Positions 54,879 to 64,000 of a DNA stretch of 64,000 nucleotides are shown one piece after another. The stretch lies in assembly GCA_903813345.2 (NCBI GenBank), contig CAIIXF020000001.1:9029598-9093597 (forward strand), read 5' to 3'. Source of the DNA: Owenia fusiformis (taxonomy: Eukaryota > Annelida > Polychaeta > Sabellida > Oweniidae). Position numbers and translations under genes: made by a program. The first letter of the stretch is position 1; each line of letters opens with the position of its first letter. Under the pieces are notes generated by a model, which searched no databases, was not told the DNA's origin, and was given only the letters and a program-made list of their open reading frames with translations.

Positions 54879-57800
54879 ATGACTCCCAAGCGTAAGAAGC
54901 AGTGTACTTACTTCACAATTGGAATATTCTTTCTACTAGGAGGGATAGAATATGGTAATTCATTTGGTCTTTTCCTGAATTTTTTTTCCCCCAGTCTCAA
55001 GTCTTGATCACACTCACAGATCGTGATTCATGGCATAGGTCGGCGGTATGTCACAGTCACAGGAGCATAAGCCCAAAAATACATATAATGAATGTAAAAT
55101 TGATGTCTGTCCAATTGAAGCCTACCATCCCAAATACCCATGAGTCCATACTCCATAGCCTCGGAAATATGCAGGCTCTCAAACTGTCCCGCAATTTGCG
55201 TATTTGTCACACATTCGCCCGGCGCATTTGCTGGAAAATTTGAAGTCACACCAGTTTTTTTTGTGTGACAGAATATGTTTACGCATTTTACCTGATTATT
55301 GTCCAGCAAAAATATTCCTGTAGAAAAACTTCTAAAAAACGATCGCCGATACAGCACAAAACTGAATGCTGAAAAAAACGAACGTATTTCGTTTGGACTT
55401 TTCATGCGGATACTGTGTATGTCTATGTCATGCATTTTCCTTGAAATATTTCATCCCCCAATCCCGTTGACTGCGAGCTCGAAAATATTGGGGTGTCCAA
55501 AGTTTGGTTATATGCAATAAAATTTGAACCAAAGTGCTCGAAATGTGGCCAATGTGTTCAGATTTGGACAAAGGTGTCCAAAATTTGAACAAAGGTGTTC
55601 AACATTTAAAAGTCACTCATGTTAGGTGTTCCCAAGTTGACAGGCCTGAATATGTAAGAAAAAGATTGATTCGAATACAGAGATCTCTTTACTTGGTGTG
55701 TTCGACTCGATCTTTTTTAGACATGTTCCTGGGCCGGGCCTATGCATGTGTCCTTGATCATGCATAATAACGCAGATGCGAGTAGGTAGTTACCAGTTTC
55801 ACCACCAGGTGGCTCGTTCGGGTCAGATAGCATGGCGGGTATAGTAGAAAGTTCCCTTTAACTTAAATTACATATGTTTTAGTAGTTCTATTTTCATATA
55901 ACCCTTATGTATCTAATAGTTAAGCAAATCAGAATACGTCCAGTAAATGAAAATGTTATCTGACCAATACAAGAAAAGATATTTCACTTTTTGTGATTTT
56001 GTAACATGGGCTATATGGAGAATCAACCCGAACTAGAAGTCACACTTTAAAAATTATTAAATTTTCAAACTTGATAAACAATTTTCGAAACCATATTTCT
56101 AGATGTACTTTTACATGTAGATTTCAAATATAACATCGCTTTGACTGAATTTTGAATATTTAATGGCGTAATTTTTCCTACTCGCATCTAGTCTATTAAA
56201 TTTGAATGTTTTTGAGACAGCTTTGAAAGAATTTGGTTGAATTGCCTGAGCAGGAGGGTTTGTAAGAGATAATCTTTTGATTGGCTGTTGCAGTGATTTG
56301 ACTGCAAATCAGATTGTGAGTTCTTAAACGTTGAAATCCTAACTGCTTATTGCAGAGGGAAAGACTCAAGAGAAAGAAGATATTCTGGTATCGAAAGATG
56401 CTACCATCAGACGTTTCCACATAACATTTTGTGTTGAATGTTCATTTACTTGTCAACAGCATTTCGTTCAGTGTTGTCAATGGCAGTTTGTTTACTGACA
56501 CGATTTGCCATTTCCATCTGATCAGATCACCAAAAAAATGTATCATTGGATGTTGTTTGAAATTCACAACTTCACAATTCACAATTCACAATTCACAATT
56601 CACAATTCAGATAACTTTGCCTACTGTCATGTTTCAGCGGTGATTTTACCTACAATATGGCTGTACTTACACAACCAGTTTCATGCAGAACAATATTTCC
56701 TTGGAATTGTACTCTCAGCATTCAGCTTCTCTGGTCTCTTTGCTGGGCCTATCATGGGCAGGTATGTCTTAAGAATAACTTTTTAACCTTGATGTGTGTA
56801 TTGAAATGCATTGAACTTCAATAAATATTCTACCTTGATGTGTCTTGAACTTGAATAAATATTCAACCTTGATGTGTATTGAACTTGAATAAATATTCAA
56901 CCTTGATGTGTATTGAACTTGAATAAATATTCAACCTTGATGTGTATGATGTGGTTGCTTACATATACACAGTAGACAATTTTTTGAGAGAAATGGGAAC
57001 ATATTATATAATTCAACCACAGTTGAGGAACAATTCTATTCCAAGTTACAGTGTTTGAAATAACGCAGATGCGAGTAAGTAGTTACCAGTTTCGCCACCA
57101 GGTGGCTCGTTCGGGTCAGATAACATGGCGGGTATAGTAGAAAGTTCCCTTTAACTTAAATTACATCTGTTTTAGTGGTTCAATTTTTATATAACCCTTA
57201 TGTATCTAATTGTTATGCAAATTAAAATATGTCCAGTAAAAGAAAATGTTATCTGTCCAATACAAGAAAAGATATTTCACTTTTTGTGATTTTATAACAT
57301 GGGGTCTATGAGGAATCAACCCGAGCTAGAAGTCACATTTTCAAAAAAAATTAAATTTTCAAAGTTGATAAACAATTTTCGAAACCATTTTACTAGATGT
57401 ACTTTTACATGTAGATTTCAAATATGACATCACTTTGACTGAATTTTCAATATTTAATGACGTAAATCGAGATTATTTCTATTCGCATCTAGTCTATTGG
57501 TCTATAATTTTAACTTTATTTTTTAATTTTCTGTACCATTATATAAATTCTATTGAAAGCCCATGTTGTCAAGAATACGAACATCACTTATTATTTGCAT
57601 GTTTATATTTCAGATGGTCTGATGTTGCCAAAAATACAAAATGGATCCTTATATTTGCAAACATGTTTGAAATCGGGGGAAACATCATGTATTTCATGGG
57701 ATATTCCATGTGGTTCATCCTAGCAGCAAGGCTTATTGCAGGTATGTTGTAGTGTATGCTCATATACAATCATTCCCTGTCTTGTTTTCCCAGAACATTT

Positions 57801-60800
57801 AAAAGTTTCAAAGGTACCAAAATGGCATGTCTGAATTCATGTATATATATTTGTCTTTAAGTTCGATGATAAGGTTGAATTGTATGAGATATATGAATAT
57901 TATAAATGTTGAATTGTTATTATATTGCTCAATGTGTTCGTTGATTTATCTTGTATTAAATTGTAACATAATTGTACCTGCATGAGTTACACTGTAATAA
58001 CTTCCCATTTCTGCTTTATGAGACTTGTTAGCATATCTGTATCCTTATTGCTTACTCATATATAGACAATCTATATAAACAGCATGCGTCCATAAACACT
58101 TAACTTGCCTTTCATAAAACTTTGAAGTTGAGGTTTTAAATTTTCTTGCACATATTCTGTCAGAGTCCCATCTTAATCTGCCCATCCATAGTGTAATTTT
58201 CCCATCTTTCTTCATGAAATATGCTTGAACATAGGAAAAACACAATATGGAACTTAAAACTGAAGAAAGTAGAACAGAAGACTGTTAGATGTAAGAAATT
58301 TTTCAAAGAAATTGACAGAGTTTATCTGAAATGAAATATATTGTTTTTAGGACAAAAACAGCCAGATATTGCCATGGTCCCTTAGACTTAAGAATCTATC
58401 AAAACGGAGACTTCATAAACTTTGATATCCAATTGTCCTTTCCCACTCTATTTATGCTTTTTTAATGTTAGGTATAGGAACAGGTGTAGGAGCTGCTATA
58501 TTAGCTGATATAGCCAGAGTTACTACCCCAGATGAGAGGACTGGGGTGCTATCTATGTTCATGGGTATCAGGCAAATTGCTTTACTCTTTGGTAAGGCTT
58601 CAGAGTATGGTGTTTCATGAATGTAGTCAATGTACACTCATCAACAAGTTTGGAAACAAGAATTTAACATAAAGTCATACAGGCACATATTTTAGAAAGT
58701 TTCCAAACTTAGGAGAGGGGGAGTGTCTAAAGTGTGTTATACATGCTGTTTATTCTTGCTTCATAGTTGTACTGCTGATGCATCGTGATAATATGATTAT
58801 GTGTAATTATGTTTACTTGCTATATAACTATCAGCTTGCCTTGTTGTTGTAGTCATTCATTCTATGCTAGTACTATACTAGTTCCTGGTGCATGTTTTAC
58901 TAGTTAATGAACCCCGACCTTTGAAATTTTGGTTTGCTTCTTTTCATCATTTTCATAATACATGTAGTTATTATCTTTACCACCAGGAGGTGGTGATGTA
59001 CATACATGTATGTAGCCACCTTTTCAGACCCAGACCAGTGTCAGTAAAGGTATTTTTTTTTAGTAAAGGTATTTGGTAATAGACGTTTCCGATAAATCAT
59101 GCCATCTTTTGATCCATCAGAGAAACCACAATATATTTGCTAGATTGATGATGTCATAGGTTGTACTTTTATAAAATTAGCAAAAAGTTAATACCATTTT
59201 TGAATGGGCAGTTTGCTACCTACAACCAATGACATCATCAATCTAGCCAATAAGTTATAGTTTCCCTGATGGATCAAAAGATGGCACAATTTAAAGATGA
59301 AGATGAAGAACATTTCATATTAAAATGTGCAAAATTTAATCATGAAAGACAAACACTTTTTGATAAGATATCTAATAATATTCCTAACTTTAAACAAATG
59401 ACTGATGAAAGTAAATTTTTACACATAATGAACTACAAATCTAACCTCAGCGACATCTCACACTTCATAACTGTATGCCTCAGAAAAAGATCTATGTAAC
59501 CAGTATTATAGATAATAGATGATAGATAGTTATATATATATATTTTTACATTATATAAACTGTACATTCATTTTCTTTTCATAGCATGACGATACCATGT
59601 ATGTATTTAATGTAATATGTTACTAGGTTGTGTCAATAAATAAATAAATAAATTTATCGGAAACGTCTATTGCAACAAATTCCAAATTGTTATACAGTAG
59701 AACCATTAGGATCAGCTAAAAGTGTTCTGATTAGGAGTTGTTCACATTTCCAGGGTTTTTCATGCACATGATTTGGGATTTTGAAAAAATGTGAACACAT
59801 TCTCAATAAATATTTGTATTCATTGACCACATAACTTTATGGCATTCTAAACATTTGAAAATCTAATTCAGATGAATTTATTAGTCAGTATTATGATCGA
59901 GATCATTCAATGCCTTTTCCAAAAGTTTCATTATCATAATAAAACAGTGATTAATAGGACAATGACAAGTTTAAGCATTTTTGTATTAAACACTTATATT
60001 TTATGAAAAGTGTTCACATCAGAGAGTTAATTTTTCAAATATTGCTGTTCACTGTTCAAATTGAGAGATGTTCACATTTCAAGGTTTCCGTTCAACATAG
60101 AAGTCAATGGGGAAAAAAAACAGGACTGAAAAAGTGTTAAGATAGGAAGGTGTTTCGATTAGCTAGGTTTAAGGTTAAACAGCTTTTACTGTACTTGTCT
60201 TTTCTCTGTTTGCTCTCACCATCTGTAAAATAAAGGATATAGTGCTACATCAACCCTTCTTTAATTTCTGCCCTTATCTTTATCTAATGCCCAACACCAG
60301 AGCTATAACCCACTTGCTTAGACATAATATTTTAAGTACTTTCCTGCAATTATTTAAGATTTTCGTTTTCATTTGTTTGGACTCGATTTTGTATTACTTG
60401 CTATAGGGATTGGCAGTGGGGCAGGAAGTGTTGTAATAGCATCAATAGCACGAGATACAATGGATACTGAACGCACTGGTATCATAGCTCTGGTGTCTGC
60501 TTCTGGTGAACTTGGCCTTTTGATTGGTGTGTATTCCTTCATCCTATAGTCAGAATATCAGGCATATATACTGTAAAACACATTGAATTCACGAGAGCAA
60601 TTTTTATGGATTTGTACATTTGTTTCCTTTCGCATAATGATGATTTTGCGATTTATAACATAATAACAGAGTACTACTAATACTACTCTTTAAAAAGAAA
60701 TAAAGGTTTGTTTGTGAAGGAAAAGGTTGAAAAATATTTCTGGATTGGAAACTCATGCACTGCGAGTGTCTAATGGCAATCGAGATCGCTTTTCATTTTA

Positions 60801-63800
60801 GCATTGAACTAATCATTTTAAGGCTATCATGAATGTACTTATAGTTTTAAGCTGCTGGAGACACGTCTGTGTAACAGCATTATGTACAAAATGACTCCAT
60901 TGATGTCAGTAAGTGATTGAAACCTATTATTACAGAATACACACATGCAAATGTATACAAATTTAATGTGTTTAACAGTAGCTAGAACACTCGCTTCATA
61001 GACACATAGCTCTAAACATCTGCTGAATTTGGATGTAATATAAGTTGCAATTCTATGTAAAATTCACATCAATGATTTTCTTGTTAAAGGTAACACGGTC
61101 CATAATGTCCCGCATGTGCATGAATGATAAATAGTGATATATGTTTTATATAGATATAAATACATGCACATTCAAATCCTGCAACATTTGAAGTTAATAT
61201 ATTTCTGGACCACATGCCTTGTTTGAACCTTGTCTTAATCAGCAAAAACTGCATATAATTTATATGGTTGTTTGTTACATACATTGTGCATGCTGATAAT
61301 TAATCTCAAGTAGTATTTGAATTTTTTTATATGAAGAATTCTTAAATAATGTGAATCATATAAAGCTATTTTTACTGCAAAGGTTATGGAACAAAGTAGA
61401 GGGTCACTAAATCTTGCTAAAATTAAATGTATTCTTTTTTCTTTATATGGAACTATATATCAGATAGTTGATAATAGAATGTATTTTTTACTATAAATAT
61501 TTTAGCACTATGTATGGTACATGTTTTTGATAATATACATATATTGTTTGTTCACTGTTTAATTAATGTTTATTTTAGGCCCAGGGTTTAACTTATTTCT
61601 GAGAGAGTTTGATTTCAAGATTGGTCCATTTGAGATTAACAAGTACACATCACCAGGTGTAAGTTTTTATTTTTTAATAAGTTTTTTATTTATTGAATAC
61701 AACATGTAGAAAATCTGAAATTTAATATACAATGACTATTCTTAGTTTTTCATTTCATATGAAGTAAAGAAATACCAAATAGGTGTACATTATGATGCAT
61801 TTTTACCTTTACAATTTCAATTTTGAGATTAAGCACTGGATTTATTATGTGTTGCTCTTATATGTACCCCAAAATGAGAGAACTAGCCACTTTGAAGACT
61901 AGCATACAAGACACAAGTAGATTTATTGAGTCTTGTGCCCAAAACATTTACACACTAGTCAAAACAATTATATAAATAAATTATTTTATTTTATTGTACA
62001 TAGTGAAAATCACCTTTGGCATTAACTGGGTCACAATTAAGCTGTTGTACATTATACGTATATAGTGTCCGAAGAAGTTGTCAACATTATTGATAGGATG
62101 TCAACCCTGTAGCGACTGGGGGTTCGAGGGGTTCATGCGCACAATTTCCCTAAGAGTCATTTCAGAAGTGTACCAAGATTTTCAGATCGCTAAACAAAAT
62201 AAACAATATTGTAAAATCTTAATTTTAAACTTGAACATTTCCTTCATTCATTATTGACTATTTTGAGATAATATTAGTTTAGTAAGGTGTGGAAATATCA
62301 TGCTCGGATATGCTTAAATTGCACGGCGCTAGCTGTGATGCTCGTATACAATAGGTTACTGATGTTGAATAATTGTGAAACTGAAATACCCAGCAGGGAC
62401 ATATTCCCTTAGCATGGAAAAGTAAAAAGTGTGAAACACCCATATCCTATGGTGTACGAGCTTCAATTTAACCGCTAATGCGGAAATAATATTCCTAACT
62501 TTAACTTATAACAATTTAAATGAGGAAAACTTGTGAATCATTTCTGTAAAAAATGAATAGGTGTGAACACCTTGATGTTTGCTTACGTACTCATATCAAA
62601 CAATATCCTTCTTATACATAAATTGACATTCCGAAATAATGAAAATTCGTTTTTGAAGAAAATTCAATAAGTTTTACATCCATGTCTGAAGTAAAAATAT
62701 ATATTTGTACATTTTTAAATTACGTTAGTATTTGATAAAAGGAGTAGTTGACAATTCAAATTCACTCTATTTGGTTACAAAAGAAAGATACAAAATTTCA
62801 AATTACTTTACCTGTAAAAAATGAATAGGTGTGAACGCCTTGATGTTTGCTTACGTACTGACGATAAAAGAAAACCCGCCAAAGGAAGAAAATTTTGGCG
62901 GGAATGGATTTGATTGGTTGTTATAGAATTAAGCCATTTTAACCTTGGGTAAAAATAGCCACCTTTAGTATGTCTACAAACAGTTTGTATATAAAATTAA
63001 GTATAAGGTGGAATAAAATTTAAAATAAACTAGAGTTTAAGCTATTTATGTAACTTCATACATTTTTAGAGCCAAAATCAAAACATGGTATATTTGAAGT
63101 GAAAAGGGGAGTGGGCATCGAGCGCACCACATTTTTAAAAAGTCGAACCCCACTTGAAAAATCCTGGCTACAAGCCTGTATCGAGTGTACTTTTGTGTAT
63201 ATGATCAATGCCTTTGCCTTCCAGTTGTTCATGGCAGGTCTATGGACTATACTCAACATCTTGATACTTTTCTTGTATCATGAACTGCCTCCCTTGAAAG
63301 ATGCCCTTACCAAGACAGAGCACACAGAGGACACAACCACTAACACTGCTCACACAGACACAGTTGGTAGTACTATACCTCGTGAAATTTCTATGCAAAC
63401 TAATGATCTCAATGATACAGTGACAAACCATGTTGGATTCTCACCCTCTGACGTCATGATTGAATCTGCAGAGAATTTAATGAACAAAACAAAAAGTACA
63501 CATGATGGAAATGATAAAAATCCAAACTCTAATCCAAATGAAAGAATTGCAAATGGGATAATGTCACATACTACAGATGGTGCAACAGATATATCAATCA
63601 ATGCAGCAAATAACTCAAACAATGCAGAAAGTGTCTCAAATAATATAGCAGCTGACTCAAATAATGTAAACTTGAGGACTAACTCAGGGAACTATGGGAG
63701 TATAGACAATTGTGATAGCTTAGACAATAGTAGCCAATATCACCAACAGAGGGAATCTGGGCCTAATGAAGAGATGACTAAGTCAAGCAGTTTACCATGG

Positions 63801-63816
63801 AGATTTTACTATGATG
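54879..63816 (+). CDS. MFSD8: MFSD8 (CLN7)-like major facilitator transporter, 5' part (runs past window)
   Basis: Exons: 54879-54954 (ATG), 56638-56762, 57614-57741, 58472-58591 or 60407-60526, 61579-61658, 63225-63816 (donor GTATGT; gene continues). The protein starts MTPKRKKQC; then helix 1 (YFTIGIFFLLGGIEY), VILPTIWLYL, helix 2 (FLGIVLSAFSFSGLFAGPIMGRWSD, the MFS loop 2-3 motif GxxxGRWSD), helix 3 (KWILIFANMFEIGGNIMYFMG), helix 4 (FILAARLIAGIGTGVG), the ERTG signature, helix 5 (LLIGPGFNLFL), INKYTSPG, and helix 6 (LWTILNILILFLY). A polar loop of about 180 residues, rich in Asn, Ser and Thr, follows. Order and motifs fit MFSD8/CLN7, a lysosomal membrane transporter, or a close invertebrate paralogue. 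Helices 7-12 would lie downstream. Exon 4 is present in two versions. Confidence 0.85.
55766..56197. repeat. 432-bp interspersed repeat, copy 1, in MFSD8 intron 1
   Basis: It begins AATAACGCAGATGCGAGTAG and ends CTACTCGCATCTAGTCTATT, so its ends are inverted repeats. It aligns over its full length with 57059-57498 in the same orientation. The interior shares GGTGGCTCGTTCGGGTCAGA. It is probably a MITE. Confidence 0.75.
56567..56610. repeat. 7-bp microsatellite (ACAATTC)n
   Basis: About six units of ACAATTC lie immediately before the acceptor of MFSD8 exon 2, close to its branch-point region. Confidence 0.85.
56833..56950. repeat. 34-bp minisatellite, about 3.5 units
   Basis: CCTTGATGTGTATTGAACTT and following bases recur at 56833, 56867, 56901 and 56935; a diverged unit begins at 56787, just after the MFSD8 exon 2 donor. 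Confidence 0.85.
57059..57498. repeat. 440-bp interspersed repeat, copy 2, in MFSD8 intron 2
   Basis: Direct copy of 55766-56197 with scattered substitutions and a small insertion near its end. The two copies straddle exon 2 in the same orientation. Confidence 0.75.
58472..58591 (+). CDS. MFSD8-like exon 4a (first of two homologous exons)
   Basis: 120 nt, phase 1 at both ends, with a TGTTAG acceptor and GTAAGG donor. It encodes the end of helix 4, IGTGVGAAILADIARVT, then PDERTG and the start of helix 5 ending QIALLFG. It aligns without gaps with the exon at 60407-60526 (about 45% identity by eye). Confidence 0.8.
59078..59671. mobile_element. Foldback element interrupted by a LINE fragment, in the intron between exons 4a and 4b
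   Basis: The left arm starts AATAGACGTTTCCGATAAAT; the same sequence, inverted, ends the element at 59671. Inside, CATCTTTTGATCCATCAG and TGATGATGTCAT are inverted at about 59225-59286. The right arm is split at ATGGCA (59286) by foreign sequence up to about 59652. Confidence 0.75.
59287..59652 (+). pseudogene. 5'-truncated non-LTR retrotransposon (LINE), 3' end only
   Basis: It encodes the last part of a LINE ORF2 (DEDEEHFILKCAKFNHERQT, then HFITVCLRKRSM and stop at 59499). This is the usual (E)EEHFLLxCPxYxxxR motif downstream of reverse transcriptase. A 3' UTR and an AATA-type repeat tail (AATAAATAAATAAATAAA) follow. Only about 365 bp remain. Confidence 0.8.
59672..60406. other. Intron sequence, nothing recognised
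   Basis: AT-rich intronic DNA between the foldback element and exon 4b; no repeat or reading frame is supported. Confidence 0.4.
60407..60526 (+). CDS. MFSD8-like exon 4b (second of two homologous exons)
   Basis: 120 nt, phase 1 at both ends, with a CTATAG acceptor and GTGTGT donor. It encodes IGSGAGSVVIASIARDT, then TERTG and the helix 5 start ending ELGLLIG, which runs on into GPGFNLF of the next exon. Either 4a or 4b alone completes the MFS fold; both together would repeat the helix 4-5 segment. Confidence 0.8.
60527..61578. other. Intron sequence, nothing recognised
   Basis: AT-rich intron between exon 4b and exon 5 of the MFSD8-like gene. No clear repeat ends were found. Confidence 0.4.
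62549..62866. repeat. 50-bp direct repeat, 268 bp apart
   Basis: TGTAAAAAATGAATAGGTGT, GAACACCTTGATGTTTGC and TTACGTACT occur at 62546-62594 and again at 62814-62862 with one change (ACACC to ACGCC), inside the MFSD8-like intron before exon 63225-63816. Confidence 0.75.
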
Positions 63817-64000
63817 GTATGTATTTGGTACAATTAAGAGTTTTCGAAAAGTGAATACCAATAAAATAGATGGATTCAACTGTGTTACACCAATCAGATT
63901 ACAAATATTTATATACATGATCTTTTGTTGAATTGCATTGATGCTGTGTAAAGATACACATGTAATGCATATAAATTGGTATACATAAGTCTTCTTGTTA

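Noticed and set aside
55028-55435. 135-codon minus-strand gene in MFSD8 intron 1
   Set aside because: No recognisable domain, low-complexity composition, no splice or promoter support.
58472-60526. Both homologous exons used in series in one MFSD8 protein
   Set aside because: The join keeps frame, so it cannot be excluded, but it would put the helix 4-5 segment in twice and break the MFS topology. Exclusive use is the simpler reading.

Overview
The window looks like AT-rich nuclear DNA of an invertebrate animal. It has spliced genes with GT-AG introns, conserved metazoan proteins, tRNA-derived SINE heads and a dense load of small TIR transposons. The repeat style would suit a marine invertebrate (a lophotrochozoan or a non-vertebrate deuterostome), but no species can be named from the sequence. 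Exons were assembled by hand from splice sites, codon phase and protein similarity; every junction given keeps frame.

Layout. (1) 320-1736 (+): last four exons of an LRRC34-like leucine-rich-repeat gene. It is tail-to-tail with (2) 2615-8773 (-): complete eight-exon PEX14, the peroxisomal import docking protein, with intron 4 enlarged by a 1.0-kb TIR element and a 1.5-kb element carrying a 162-bp tandem array. (3) 8.8-16.3 kb: gene-poor stretch holding TIR elements and foldbacks, several with clean target-site duplications (TSDs). (4) 16406-39641 (-): SARAF, the regulator of store-operated calcium entry. Exons 2-8 lie at 16.4-19.8 kb and the signal-peptide exon at 39.6 kb. Intron 1 (about 19.8 kb) holds a MULE-like element, a hAT-like MITE and a 17.7-kb Ty3/Gypsy LTR retrotransposon (21775-39441), which landed in the loop of a small foldback. 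(5) 42840-51932 (+): four-exon NDUFA11-like complex I subunit, divergent from SARAF. A 2.7-kb hAT-like element fills nearly all of the space between the two start codons. (6) 54879 to the window end (+): MFSD8/CLN7-like MFS transporter, first seven exons. Exons 4 and 5 are the same length (120 nt), the same phase and homologous, so they look like a mutually exclusive pair.

The retrotransposon is the largest unit. It has two 4,414-bp LTRs with no net indel between them, a 4-bp TSD, a PBS matching tRNA-Leu, a purine tract, and an intact 2,597-codon gag-pol frame. Three things are unusual. Each LTR carries 25 copies of a 91-bp repeat. Each LTR has a small transmembrane reading frame with a splice-acceptor-like sequence just before its ATG. 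The pol frame also runs on into an Arg/Asp-rich tail of about 380 residues that has its own acceptor and ATG. Its promoter has a perfect CRE palindrome next to a TATA box.

The host genes (peroxisome import, calcium entry, respiratory chain, a probably lysosomal transporter, an LRR protein) do not form a pathway. Most novelty here lies in the mobile DNA and in the duplicated MFSD8 exon.
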